Below are positions 30,761-43,713 of a DNA stretch of 64,000 nucleotides, one piece after another (positions within the stretch are counted from its first letter, which is position 1; every line of letters begins with the position of its first letter). This DNA comes from Macrothele yani. Taxonomy: Eukaryota; Arthropoda; Arachnida; Araneae; Macrothelidae. The notes beneath the pieces were generated by a model. It made no database searches and was not told the DNA's origin. It saw only the letters and a program-made list of their open reading frames with translations. The translations under genes and the position numbers were made by a program. Where the stretch lies: NCBI GenBank assembly GCA_039090855.1, contig CM077002.1, forward strand, positions 86,370,194-86,434,193, read 5' to 3'.

Positions 30761-33700
30761 GAAAAGGGATTGTTTTTCAAGCCATTGTTTCATATACTAA
30801 CTCCACATGAAGAAACAGAAATCAGAATACCCAAAAAGATAATCTGAATCAATGAAATCATAGCAAACCCTAGAAACATTATTAGCATTCAAATTTGAAA
30901 GGAGTGGAGTTACAATTAATGACCAGCAAGGCTGGACATCACCACACTAGTGGCAACACCCACATTCTTAAGTCTGTCCCAATGACGGGTTGTAGTATAA
31001 CTCAGAAATTTGATGAACAATAGTAAAAATTCATTCTAGTAATCTCTATAAAATAATAGACAGAATAATCTGATTTTGAACAAATTTGGTGGCAATGTAA
31101 AAATTGATCATAAGAATAAGTACAGTCAAACCTCTTTAAACCTCTCCTCCTTAAACTGATATCCTTGCTTTTTGCTTCTTATAACCCTGGGATGGATTTT
31201 CTTGAATACCTCCACATTGAAAATTCCCTCAATGAATCATACTGTCCACCAACCCTCCATGCACTAAGAGCGCCAAATGGTTTCAGAGCATCTTAAATAC
31301 CCATTTTGACTACCATCTGCATAGAAAACAATTAAAGAAGCTTATCATATGCATCTTTATTTTGCTGTTCAAAGAGTCTAATTCTCGTTCATACTGTTTC
31401 TAGTTCATGAAATTTTCTACAAAACTTAGGCACAGGAGTTTTGTCATTCCTCCCTCAACACTTCTCTATTGGTTGATTTTTCACTTCACTTGCAAGAGTG
31501 TTACTGTATTTGAAGCTGTATGACAATGTGTGTGTGAGAGAGAGAGAGAGAGTAGGATTCATCAGCACCCATTAATGCTTTGAGAGTGGTAAGATAGAGA
31601 CCCTACAAAATGACCCTCTGCATAAAAGAGACAAAGCGACCTCCCACTCCTGCATTTTTCAAGCAGGCAACAGGTTTTTAAGGTTTTTACCATTCAGGGC
31701 ATTTACTACATTCCTATGTGGTTTATTGTGAGAATAGGGAATTGTTACAAGTGTGACATTCATTTATCTCAGTCTCATTTTTGACCAAATTTAGTATCAA
31801 TGGGGAAAACTGTCTTGATTGTCCATCAAAATATTTTTATTTGTGAGTACATACAAGAAAAAAATTATTCTTCATGCCAGACAAAATGGGTGACATTTTG
31901 AATGAAAAAGCAAGAGGATGGGCATGGGAAAATCATTGCACTCAGTAAAGAAAATAAAATGTGGCAAACATAATTGAGCTGGAGTAAGCAGTACCATCAT
32001 GGACAAAACAAATAAATGCCAAGCATGGTGTCATGAGAGATTAAATCACATATTTTGGAAAACACTTAGCAAACTGGGGCTACAGCTGCAAATTGAAAAA
32101 TTTTAATATATTACATTATATATAAAGTTTCTCACTTGTACTGAAATTTTAAATTATTATTATTATAACTTACCTTTGGTGGCAATACCTATTGGTAGTG
32201 GATGCTCTGGCTTTTTTAAAGTTTTTGCCAATCCATTTGCCAAATTTAATTTTTTTCTCCAAATATAATCTGAAGTCGCTAATTTCTTTTTCACTTTCCA
32301 TTGGAAATATGAAAAAGTATTGTAACAGGTTATATATTCTTTGCAATTAATAATGCAGCAATATTTTATTAAAAAAGGTAATATCATCAAAAAAAAGTAA
32401 TGGCCAATATTTTTGCCAAAACTTTTTATACATCACCAAAATGATTTTTTTTCACAAATTGCAAAGAATGCAATCAGCAGCATGACCCCTGCATATTAGG
32501 ATGGGGTTACTTGTCCTAATCAAAATGTTGTTAAAAAATTTCATGACTTCCTTGTTTCTCAAAATTTTTATTAAGAGAGGGGGAAATAGAAAGCTATTAT
32601 CTGAAAAGACTTTTTACTCTAGGAAAACTAATAATCTTTTTATCCATTTATAAAGATGAATGTTGGTTAAGAAATGTAGATTCTTCACCGAATATTTTTT
32701 AAGAATCACTGCCATTGCCACTCTATGCTTGCCACCATAAAAACATATGAAACAAGCGTTGGCAGTTTAAAGAGGTTTGACTGTAATACAATTTTCATAT
32801 GATTACAATAAGTGTTATTTGAGATATCAGGAAAAAATGTTTGCACATTTGGAAATTAATATTGAATGTGAATCCCATATTCTTGAATCAAAGAGTATTA
32901 AGAATTCAAGAATATGGCACTGGCATGTAAGAAGTACCAAATGTCATCATGTGGTATGCCATTCCAAGTCCACTTCAACTCTCATTTGAGGGATCAAAAG
33001 TTCTGGTATCAAATCTGAAATTCAGCTCCTTTTATTTCCCAGATACATTTCAATTATCAACTGGAAACAGAATTATTGATCTGGAAGTCATGGAAGAATA
33101 ATTGTGTCTTTAAGAACCAGCTGGTGGTAAGGTGAAGGCATAATCCTGTTGATACATTTCATATCCATATTCACTAAAATTGATATGACCACTGAATTAT
33201 GTTATTTTCTGCATAACATTGGCTACAGGACCAAACCAATACATTTTGGTGTCTGCAGTAGGCAGCATAGACACTGACTACGTGGGTGCTCCTTGGCTCA
33301 AGCACCCATTGAAAAACTAAAAAACTGAAAGCTTAAAAAAAATGAAAAAAAGAAAACTCTTAGTTTATCGATGTTGGATTTTTTTTTAGTTTTTTTTTTA
33401 AAGATCAGCAAGGAATCTGTCCATATCAAACTTTTAGTGGAAGCACCCCATCCACTACGTAAAAATGTTGCAAACTTCTCTTTCACAGATGCCAACTACA
33501 CGAGCACTGTGGGGCTCAAGCACTCATTAAGTCATTGACAACACTAAAAGTGCCCTCTCCAAGTAAATACAACTGCAAAAGTGTGTAACCGTAAAATGTG
33601 CATAAGAAAAATTAAGAGCGTATATAATTATATATCTGTTCCAATTTTAAAAACTTATCACTGATCAAATCATATGATTAATCGGTGTATAATCAGTGTT

Positions 33701-34656
33701 CCACTCTACATATATGTATGCCCGTGTGGGTATGTAAAGAACTCTGGCACCCATTGGACTTCATGTACAAATTTCAAGTGCCCATTAGATTTCTGAAAAG
33801 TTAGTGCTTATGCAAGGCAGGCCAAAAAGAAATATAGACATTTCACCCAGTTATACCTATGATGCTATCATTTTTTGTTTCCGAAAAATGTGGCATCATT
33901 GAATAAGTTCTGCTGGTTTTTCCTATACTACATGTTGTATTTTATTTTTGTTATCATATCTTAATGTTTTTACTAAATTTTAAATATGTTTGCCTAAAAT
34001 GCATTTTTCTCTTTGAATGCTATGAGCTTCATCAGGCTTCCATTTCATTTAATCATTGTCTCTGTTGTACTCTCATTTTGGTATGATTGTAAATGAGTTT
34101 ACAACTTGGTTTGCAGTAGCACCTATTGATATTTCCATGCACCTTTTTTACTCCTTCTTTTAAGTTGTTTTACTTTTTCCTCTTGTCAAATAATGCATCT
34201 CCATGCATATGATGGTTTACCATGTCATTGTTCATATACAGAAAATTGATGAAGAATTTGTCTTCTCAAATACATAGTAAACATGCAAACAGATAATTTT
34301 TTGTGGGCTTAGAAGATACCATATTTCAATATTATATTTTTTTCTGTCAGGTGTCATAGATTCTGAGTTTTTCTGTTCAGTTTTAATTCTCTGTAACTGA
34401 ATAATTTAAAATGTCAGTTGACATGATAATAAAAATAAAATGTGCAATACAGAAATAGAAGAAAAACAAAGCCAAAATATACAGTAATGCTGTGTTTTTT
34501 AATATCAAGGTAAACCTTGTGGTACAACTTATCCTAAAAGCTAATTTTTATCTATTAAGTACTTAAACTATCGTTTTGAATGTATCGCCTGCTGGTTTGT
34601 TGCCCATCTAGTTTAGTGCCTGGAGAAGCTGAATGGTCTCTACAAACATGGCATTG
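30761..34656. other. Gene-poor AT-rich DNA
   Basis: It contains a GA microsatellite at about 31530-31552 and a small inverted repeat (CCATATTCTTGAAT at 32875 and its complement at 32904-32917). The word TTTAAAGAGGTTTGACTGTA (32767) mirrors TACAGTCAAACCTCTTTAAA at 31123-31142, so 31123-32786 may be bounded by inverted ends of an old DNA element. No credible coding sequence was found. Confidence 0.5.
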
Positions 34657-34664
34657 TTCTCTAC

Positions 34665-34946
34665 CAGTGGTGCATCTAGGATTTCTTTATGAGGGTGGCC
34701 CGAAATATTGAAAATGCAAATAAAATACACAGGAAAAAACAACTACCAAAATATTGGGAAGCCATAAAAATATCTCTGCCATATTAAAGTGTGTTTCTAA
34801 TTTTTCAAACTGTGTAAATATTTAAAAGCCTACAAAAATGTATTTAAAAATGAGCAACCAATAGCAAAGAATGAAGGACCATTTGATACCTCATGGGGAG
34901 GAGTGAGGACCAAACCCCTGGGTCATCCCCACTGAGTGTGCCACTG
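34665..34946. mobile_element. hAT-type MITE, 282 bp, perfect 8-bp target duplication
   Basis: The termini are CAGTGGTGCATCTAGG (34665) and GAGTGTGCCACTG (ending 34946), read inward as CAGTGGCACACTC. The 8-bp TTCTCTAC lies on both sides (34657-34664 and 34947-34954). The interior is AT-rich and non-coding, with GGGTGGCCC and GTCATCCCCAC subterminal blocks. The left terminus resembles the CAGTGGCGTAGCTAGG-type ends seen in hAT families. Confidence 0.9.
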
Positions 34947-34954
34947 TTCTCTAC

Positions 34955-35789
34955 AAACATGAGGTGTTTTCTCCTCATGTTCAATGGTTCTTCAAGCTAG
35001 CACACCTGGAGTGTGCAATGTATTCTTTCCCTTATATGTATATTCTGTTCTTCTTCCCTTACCAACATATCTTTGAATCACATTCATCAGTGACTCACAC
35101 TAAGGCTGAAATCCAACCACCAGTTAGCATATATGTAATACCAATGGATTCATTCATGATTATGAATAGGGGAATGTAAGTCTGATGTTTCCAAAAGACT
35201 CAGTCATTTTTTCAGTGACTGATTGTGAATTGTGAGACATCATGTTGGGACACAACACTCTTAATCTAGGAAGAAGCAGCAAAAGCTATACTTAAGATAC
35301 TCTGATTGTATCTTTCATCAGTGTTTTAATACGTCTTCTTCAATATGGGACATATTTTGAGAACATTTCTATAACCACTAATGGTATCATGGTGTGTAAT
35401 TCTGTTTGTGTGTTTCACCAGGTGGTAGGGCATGTGAAATACATTTATAACATAAAAGATTTCAAATCAGATAGTTCTGTCATTTTCCATAGGATTCACA
35501 GGAATCAGTAGCTCCATATTTTAGGCACTCAGTTATGGAAAACATTAAGGAACAGAGACAATATGACTGGCATATCACCAAAGTTAACTATTCCAAAACA
35601 ATTATTTAATTTCTGCAATCAAGTTTGAAATATAGGAATTTGGCCACTCATGCCAAAGCTTCTTGTTGTTTTTCTTATTTTATGATACAAAGTTTTGCAA
35701 TTTTTCACCATAGAAACCAATGAAAAGCAAATCCCTAGAATAATTCATTCTTCTCTAATACAGGAAAGGCATATGTATACATATATACA
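34955..35789. other. Spacer, no gene seen
   Basis: AT-rich. A direct repeat of GGAAA(A/G)GCATATGTATACATAT lies at about 35762-35810, just before the Penelope relic. Confidence 0.45.
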
Positions 35790-36700
35790 GGAAAAGCATA
35801 TGTATACATATTGAATGAGTCCAGAAAAATTCTAGACTCATTCAATGAATTAGATGATTCCCTTAAGTTCACTATTGAACTTCAAAAAGAAAGAAGAATT
35901 AACTTCTTAGATATTACTATCTATTATGAAGATGGAAAATTCCTCACTAGTTGGTATAAAAAAACAATGAATACTAATAAACTATTGGATTTTAATTCCT
36001 ATCATCCAGTTTCTATTAAGAAGAATGTGGCAAGTCAGTTTTTAGAAAAAATTAATAAAATAGTATCTACAGCAGATAAGAAAGAAGCACATAAAGAACT
36101 TGAAGTCATCCTTGTAGAAAATAACTCTCCTAAAGGAGAAATTGAGAAGCTTCTAAATTTTACTGGTAAGAAGAACCCACAAAAGCAACAAGTATAATTC
36201 ACTAAAAAAAAATCTTATCACAAAGGTTTGTTTGAGTCCTTAAAGAGTTAGTAAGAAGTATAATATTAGGCTAGCTCCAAGTTTTTGAGAGCAAGGTTAA
36301 GAAATTTTTCCCTAAAATAGTTCACAGAGAAGAAGATATTTTTAAAATGCAAGGTGTTGTCTATGAAGTAAAATGTAGTTGTTGACTATCTTACATAAGT
36401 GAGACAAGTCGCAGACTAGAAACTCGTATAGCAGAGCATAAAGCTGCTTTAAAAAATTGCTCCAACAAGACTGGTTTAGATAGGCATGTTAGAGAAACTG
36501 TTCACAGCATGGATTGGAATTCCCTTAAAGTCATCAGTTTCTAAAGCATTTTTCAAAAAGAAAGCTAAAAGAAGGAATAGAGATTGAGAAAAATCAGAAT
36601 TACATCATCAATGACTGCAGAGAATTATCCCTGCCTAACATCTGGCAGGATTTGATGAAAAATAACCGTGACTGCAATAGTGACGGAAAAAAGTGACAAC
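35790..36700 (+). mobile_element. Penelope-like element C relic (RT end plus GIY-YIG)
   Basis: The open stretch at 35811-36197 has IELQKERRINFLDITIYYED and a YHPVSIKKNVASQFL segment, matching the region after the RT palm in Penelope-like elements. Downstream, in broken frames, MQGVVYEVKCSC then LSYISETSRRLETRIAEHKA (36348-36450) is a GIY-YIG domain with YIS for YIG. HFSKRKLKEGIEIEKNQNYI then LSLPNIWQDLM (36545-36655) carries the Glu region. It is a third family, distinct from A and B. A 15-of-16 inverted repeat lies at its left end (about 35810-35846). Confidence 0.78.
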
Positions 36701-37660
36701 AAAAGACAGCCTGAAGGAGAAGTTTTCTCTGAAAATTTGCAATTAAAATGAAAAACAAATTTCCTAGTAAAAATTACCATAATAGAAGTCTTTGATTAGC
36801 AATTAAATTAAAATTTGAGTTTGCCTGGAATGTTTCACCTACGTTCTAGCCATTATCATTGTCAAGTTTAGTACTGTCCTCTTGTGATGTTACTTTTCCT
36901 TGTGGGAGATGACTGTCATGTTTTCTTCCTGGATTTCCATGTGTCTCTCCCTTATAAATTCTTGTTCTTCCTAAATTAGTAGTTTCTATGTCGTGGGAAG
37001 CTGTATGGCATTATCATTTTTGAAGTTGTAATCCCTCAGTTTTTCAACAATAATGGCCTCTGTTAAGCTAATTTGGTCTTCACTTCTCTGAAAACAAAGA
37101 TATTTTATATCCTTCAAATACTAGTTCTGAGTAATTCTTTTTTTTCTTTCTTTGAGCCAATGACAATGTATATATGTGCCTATCATGTAACTGTGAAGAA
37201 TTGTTTACTTCACGGGATTTGTTTCCTACTAATATCTATGATATTCTGCAACTGATCATTTGCTTAAATTCCATAAAAATCATTTTGAAATAATAAAAAC
37301 ATGAAAGTTACAGTATGTTTCTTATACCATGAAGCATTATTCTCTATTAGCATAGTTTTCTTATCTTCGTATATTTATCCCATAAATGAAATTGGAATGC
37401 ATTTTTATTTTCCTGCAGGGTTTGTCATGTAATATACCTTTTTCTCAGTTAAATGAAAAAAATTCTAAAGGTTTTCAAAACCGATTATTGCTTACGTTGT
37501 TGTTTTTCAAGTTTCATACAAAGTGTCCAGAATGGCCCCTTACTCAAAGAATGAGAATTTATTACATAAAATCAATTGCAGCTTTATGTTTAGAGATTGT
37601 GCTTTGCTCATATGTAGTGGAATACTGATGCATTTCTCAACAGGTATTGAATGTGTCTGC
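36701..37660. other. Spacer, no gene seen
   Basis: AT-rich, with short chance reading frames only. Confidence 0.45.
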
Positions 37661-37667
37661 CATTGTA

Positions 37668-38000
37668 TTACAATAACATTTCTCCACACTTGTATGTATT
37701 CTGTGACATGCATCTCAACATTGTAGGAGTGGTTGCATCTATTGTCAGCACAGTTTCCTGCTTCAGGTCATCCAATATATAGGGGTTATTTTTTGTAGAT
37801 CTTTGAGTAACCCCATGGAAGAAATTAGGTGGAGTCAAATGTGGAAATTGTGGTGGCCAAAGATATTGAGAGATAAGCCCTTTACCAAAAACGTCCCTGA
37901 GCATGGTTTGATAAGTGGGGTGGTATGTTACACCATCATAACAAAACCAGCAGTCACTTTTATCTAGTTCTAACATGGCCATAAACTCTTGGACTACCTT
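37668..38000 (-). pseudogene. Mariner/IS630-type transposase relic, C-terminal part
   Basis: The minus strand reads DCWFCYDGVTYHPTYQTML, then GKGLISQYLWPPQFPHLTPP and a YILDDLKQETV tail. In the family the second strand carries a catalytic Asp before G(A/V)T.H, which is present here. The third lies in RSPDLTP, which has become QFPHLTP, so Asp is replaced by His. The start and most of the protein are missing. It is an old fragment with no visible terminal repeats. Confidence 0.72.
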
Positions 38001-38098
38001 GGATTTAAAAAGCAGGGATCCTACAATTTCCCAGCATGACAGTATTCATCTATGGCTTTAGCTCCTGCATCACTTTTACTCAGCAAGCATATAACTTC

Positions 38099-38285
38099 GA
38101 TCATTTTTTTTTATCATATGTAGAGGATTTTAGGAAGGGAGTGTCTGAACCCAGGTCTTGAACAACCCTTAGAAATAGGAAGCTAGGAGATTTGGGCTAG
38201 AGTGCCCGATAGGAAAGTGACACGGAAGCGAGGTAGAAAGGGGGAGGAAGACGCCTTTATTTATTACCGGGGGCCAGTACCCAGA
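38099..38285 (-). mobile_element. Short retroposon (187 bp), minus orientation, 14-bp target duplication
   Basis: AAGCATATAACTTC is exact at 38085-38098 and 38286-38299. The insert begins with a T-run (38105-38112), which is a poly(A) tail on the minus strand. It is more GC-rich than the flanks. The minus strand contains GGGTTCAGACACTCC, a weak B-box match. No similarity to the other SINE was seen. Confidence 0.75.
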
Positions 38286-38299
38286 AGCATATAACTTCA

Positions 38300-40917
38300 A
38301 ATTTCTGATGGCCTTATATACCAGTTATCAGAACTTCCTAACTTGTTATAAATGCCACATAAATGTCTTAGGCAATTGCTTGAATCTGGCATGCATAGTG
38401 TTGGCTGCTCACCTGACCACATGTCATCCACAGAACCAGATTCATGAAACACTTGCTGCACACCAGATCATATCATATAGTCTTGCTTGGTACCAGAGTA
38501 TAGGAATATTTGCCCCACCATATATATACACACCTCTGATAGAATTTACAATGTATACCTCCAACAAAATGATTCTTTTAACACAATAAGCTCATGACTC
38601 ATTCTCTACTGATTCACCATCGACTTCCTTGCCTGAGGTTGGTGAATGATTCTGCCTTCTTTTATTTTTGTTTTACCACAGCATTCTGTAAAACAATGAA
38701 CTTTTATGTTAGCCCAACCCATGATTGATGACAGCAAATATTTAGCTTATTGTTTTTACTACCTATATCTAGAAATTAGGCTAATTTAAGCATTTGTGTT
38801 GCTTTGAAGAGCCTTAGAGTTTGGAAGGTGATTTATTTTTCAGGCATAAAGTTTAAATCCTGGTGACTGGTGAAGCAAAGAACTGCAAAAAATTTTATCT
38901 GAAAATAATTTCTCTTCTGTAATAAAGAGAATATTTCTGAATAAAAAGAAAATTAGACATCAAAAGAAGAATTTAAATCTCACTGGAAAAATTACCATGA
39001 AGAATTATGAAAAACTGCAAGGAATCTTCTGACCCTGAAACAAAATGAAGAAAGCATCATCAGACGAGAAATATTCTATAGTACAGACTATGAATTTTGG
39101 CTTACCTACATAAGAGAAATGGGAAGGAACATGAAAACCTGTGTTGAGTAACAACACACACACAAAGTAGCCTTTAAAAAAACATTACTAACAAAGCTAA
39201 TTTGAATGGACTTACTCAGACAAATGGACATTGTATGAATTAGAACCTGTAAAATTGATTATCTGCCAGCCATAAAGTTAAAATTAAAACTGGAGGAAGG
39301 AATAGAAATATAAAATAACCACAGAGGATTGTGATTTCCAACTGAGTAGCAACTAGCTCTGATGCTGATGACAAGCTAGGCAATAATTTAAAAATTTGAC
39401 AAATTATCATCACTCTAACCTCTAAAACCCCTGTAAACTTATTTAATTTCTTCAAAAAGTTTTAGCTCAATATACAGTGCCACAACTCACTGAACTGTGC
39501 ACTGAAAATTAACTCTGTGGTTTTTATTTATTTATTTAATTGCATTTTAGATAATGTATTATGAAATGTGATATTTGCCACCAACTGACTTTTTGAGTTC
39601 TTTACTTTTTGTATGTTTTGTTTTTTAAATTTTATGCACTGAATTTCTTTCTTTTAAATCATTTTCAGCTAATTTTTAATGTAGTGTTTTTAAATGTTCT
39701 ATCAACCTAGTAAAGGACTGAATTTAATTCCAGGTCTTTTATTCACATGAAAACATATAAAGCACAACAGAACCAATGTCATTAAAGAGATTTCTAGCAG
39801 AATTGCATTTACCTCCCGTTAATTTTTGTATTTTTTGTAATATAAGTATAAGACACCCTTATTTTGGAAACAAAAAACAAGAAAAAATATTGCATTTTAA
39901 AGATATTTATTTAAAAAAAAAGGGGGTTTTTTTTATCCGTAAAAACAGCAGCTTACGAATCATTCAATCCTTGTGATTTGCAAAATTAGCAATGTGCACT
40001 AATAACACCACCCGCTAATGAAAACAACCTAGAGAAACACCACTCAGTCCATCAGCCAATGGCATGCATGCACTGTAAGATTTGCCCATGATGCCACACT
40101 TTCATACAGTCAATGGCCTTCACTATTGGTTTGGATGTTCATCCTTACCACATGGTTAATGTGTCAAAGTAAGATGGTCGTGGTTGAAATCTATTGTCAT
40201 TTTGTGGCATGTTAACTATTCCTGGAAACAGGGAATTGAATTTTCCTTTTTTTATCTAAAGCTTGCTAAGAACCATTCAAAATAAAAAAATATCATCAGG
40301 GAAGTGAACGGGCTATCCATTGCTCATCACAGCAAGGAAGTGAGACTTTCAGATGTGGCAACATCATCCATCATAAACTACTAATAAAAGTAAGGTTAAG
40401 TAAAATTAAAGTTCAAGTAAAGTTAACTGTTTTTAGCAAGTAAAGTTAAACAAATTTTGCACATTTCACAAATAGATTTTTCCAAAAATTGTTTCAAACT
40501 TATGACTCCATGGTATTTATGTTACTCTGAATGAATGAGATTTTTGCATTTTGTCTATGAAAGTTCTGCATAAACTGAAGAATTTGCAACAGCAATAGCA
40601 CAGTTGGCACTAAAGCATTTGCACCCCCAGTTTGCTGGCGAATGTCTTAAGCATCTGTTGTGACATTTCATCCTGAGCTGCTCTTCTTTTCCTTCTTTTT
40701 CTATCACTTAGCTTTTTAAAAGAATTACGATAGTCCTTTTATGTCCATTGCAGATTGTTATGTACAACATAGGAGGTATGTTCTTAAATTGTATTTAACA
40801 CCATTAGCTCACAAATGCACAGGTAAGCATATGGGCACAAATACACATGTCTAGCACGAGAGGCCCAGCTCATTAAAAAAACATGCGTAGGGGAAAATGG
40901 ATAGACATAGAAGTATG
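38300..40917. other. Gene-poor AT-rich DNA
   Basis: No coding sequence, tRNA-like box or paired terminus was recognised. Repeated AAGTAAAGTTAA words occur at about 40390-40450. Confidence 0.45.
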
Positions 40918-40925
40918 GCATATAC

Positions 40926-41676
40926 CAGAGGTGGGGAACCTTTTCATGTTGGAAGGCCACATTAAGTTAGCTGTAATCTAACAAGGCCACATTCATGAAA
41001 CTTCAGTTAGATACTTCAAAATGTACATTATTTTGTTAAAATCTTGCGATGTACTAACTTCAAAAAAAAAAAAAATGTGAATTCTAAAGTTAATTAACCT
41101 TTTAATGGCTTTGTTGTGACTGCTTCTTGTTGGAAAGCATTTGAATATTTGTTTGCAACATGGAGGTCTGCACTTTTAGCTGATCCTCTAGATGAGTATC
41201 TGTCATTTTTGACTTTAAGGGCATCCTGATTTGGATTAGGTATGAGAATGTAGATTCTCGGCAATAAGTGGTTGAAAAGTGAGAAAGCATTTTCCATGCA
41301 CATTGCTGAATGCATGTGTATTCTATTGCATTTTTCCATATTTCAACTGAATCTTTCTTAGCGTCCAATAAGGACTTTAAAATGTCATCTTCTGATAGCT
41401 CAATCAATTTCGTCTGTAGTTCTTTAGGAGCCATAGAACGAAATCATTAGCAATAGCAGGTGTCAAAACAGCTTTTAGTTTGGGCCATCAGGGAGCATTG
41501 TTTTGTTGAATTTTCATTTACTCTTTGGTATTTTAAATAAAGTCATTTTAAGATTAAAATAATGAAAGACAAACAAAAACATATTAATAAAAATAAAAGG
41601 ATTTGTTCTGCAAAATTTGGATTCACTCAAAAGGCTGCACTTAATGGGCTAGAAGGCCACAGGTTTCCCATCCCTG
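40926..41676 (-). mobile_element. Internally deleted hAT element (ZBED/SCAND3-like), 751 bp
   Basis: The termini are CAGAGGTGGGGAACCT (40926) and AGGTTTCCCATCCCTG (ending 41676). The flanks GCATATAC (40918-40925) and GTATATAC (41677-41684) form an 8-bp duplication with one mismatch. GGAAGGCCACATT and AGAAGGCCACAGG are subterminal. The minus strand keeps a transposase C-terminus at 41434-41102: LIELSEDDILKSLLDAKKDS, then MLSHFSTTYCRESTFSYLIQ (dimerisation region) and a KQSQQSH end. The catalytic domain is gone. Confidence 0.85.
41102..41434 (-). pseudogene. C-terminal fragment of hAT (ZBED/SCAND3-like) transposase
   Basis: The open stretch reads ELQTKLIELSEDDIL, FSTTYCRESTFSYL and KMTDTHLEDQLKV. 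In the family this is the dimerisation helix region, which normally contains an Glu/Phe-Ser motif like CE..FS. CREST.FS here is a recognisable variant. It has no start codon of its own and depends on the deleted upstream part. Confidence 0.7.
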
Positions 41677-41684
41677 GTATATAC

Positions 41685-43657
41685 AAGCATTCACAATACA
41701 ACTTTGTAGAAAAAGTGCAGAAGAATATCAATGTCTGTACCTTAGATATAGCTATAAAACTTTTAATTCATTTAGTGTTCTGAATAGCTGTATACATGCA
41801 GATACATTCATGGGGATTTTGACACCAATTTTTTTTGTAAAAGAGTTCATCTATTTTATGTTCCAAAACATATGGTTATTTAAGGAAGTTCGGGATTTCC
41901 AAACTCTTATAAAAGTAGACTGCAGACACCTCTTTCCCCCAGTGGCTTACCCCTATTGATGAACTAGGTTGTAGTTGGAAAATTTGTCCACCAAATATAT
42001 TAAGAACTACCTCTATGAAACTCGTAATTAAAAAAATTTTCACTGTTTACTTTCTCATTATCTTAATATGCGGCACTGAATATTGAATGGTGCTGAAATA
42101 GAAATCTGGCAAAGTTTCTTCTATGTGTGGGCACACAACAGATGATTGGTACTGAATAACATGTTTTGTGTGGATTCTGGTGAATTATTCAAATTCAATC
42201 AGCATCTAACAGTGCCCTAATAATGTCCCATATCCACATCATATGTGCGCCAGATATATATACCCCTGCCTGTTTGTTTTCTTTTGCCATTTGTGCTTCT
42301 ACTAAGAATGTTAATTACCTATGTGAGAAATGTCATTTTACTTTTAACAGTGTCCCAAGCACTAGAAAAAAACACTGTAGAACAGGGAGTACTGAAACAT
42401 TTTACAGGATTGCAAATAATGTTACATCTTTTTGTGAGCAATTTGAAATGGGGAAAAAAAAAGGAATCTCCACATTTTAAATAGTTAAATAAATGAACTT
42501 TTTATGTGAAACAAAAATCATTAAATATTGTTTTTTACTTGATTTCACAGTTTATGAAGTAAGCATTTCAGAAAAAAATTCTTAAATACATATAATGTTG
42601 CCTCATGCCTCTGTTCCTCCTTGCTAATATGCACGCCTTTAGACAGAGCACCATGGTGGTTGAAAACTTCTGCAGTATGAAGTGCTGCCTAGGATTGTGA
42701 AGGAAATATTTGTACAATTTGAAAATAACTGATTTTATGCATTACATTTTGATTCAAGTTTGGATGAAATTGTGGGTTTAAACTAATTCGAGTTCCATGT
42801 AGATCACAATGGTGAAAATTTGTGTTTTCTAATAAATTAAAGCTTCATTTGTAATTACAGTACTTGAAGAAGTTGCATAATTTCCCAGGATTATCTTACC
42901 TTTACATTTGAAATTGAGGAAAGAAAAAGTGAGCCTTTGTGTTCTGAAACACAAAAATTTAAATAATAAAGCCCTACCCTACTTCCATTGCAAGCAAAAA
43001 AAAAGGGGGGGGAGAAGAGAACACTGTATGCTTCGCATCTCTGATAAGACACACCATTCCATTCGATCTTTTTAAGAGTACTGATAAGTATCATCTACTC
43101 AATTTATAATTATGTTCTTGTAGCTAGCATCTATATTACATTTTTTTGTCATGTAAATTTAGAGATTTTTCTTTTTCACAATATCTAATACAGTTTAAGA
43201 TTGTTTTGCCAGTAATTTGTGAAGACACTGTGTTTTTCAAGTTGGGTACAGCATAGATTCTTTTTTGAGCCATGTATTTGAAAAATTGAACTTTTATACA
43301 TGTAGTTGAATTCCATGCTTTTGAATAGTTAAGAGACATTTTGCTAGCAAGAACTGTTTAATACAATCATACAATTTTGACTGATCATGTGGGACTAATT
43401 AATATAAGTGCACTTGATCCTGTGCAACTTTTGGATACCTGTAAAAAGAACTGCCATATAAAGTGAAATCTTCTAATTGTATGCAGTTAGGATGTGATGT
43501 AATAAAATGTTTTTAAGTTTGTGTAAAATCATTTATTCTTTAACCAAAATATAGCTGTATGGTGAGTTATTATCTGGAATGAAAAAATATGGTCATGCTT
43601 TCCAGGAAAACAAAATTGTACCATATTTACTTCTATAGTAGTTCCAAATTCCTTATT
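41685..43657. other. Gene-poor AT-rich DNA
   Basis: Short chance frames only. An A-run followed by a G-run lies at about 42997-43013. No element ends were identified. Confidence 0.45.
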
Positions 43658-43713
43658 GCTTTTACATTGAAAATTTTAGCATATATATATGCTAAAATTT
43701 TCAATGTAAAAGC
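43658..43713. repeat. Perfect 56-bp palindrome (28-bp arms, no loop)
   Basis: GCTTTTACATTGAAAATTTT, AGCATATA and their exact complement are centred between 43685 and 43686. Weaker complementarity extends outward (TATTTACTTC near 43625, GAAGTAAATA near 43729). This gives a fold-back or MITE-like unit of about 110 bp. Confidence 0.95.

Noticed and set aside
34690..34700. GGGTGGCCCG shared with the terminus at 2856 as proof of one family
   Set aside because: Only about 10 bp match, and the 34665 element has different ends and an 8-bp duplication.
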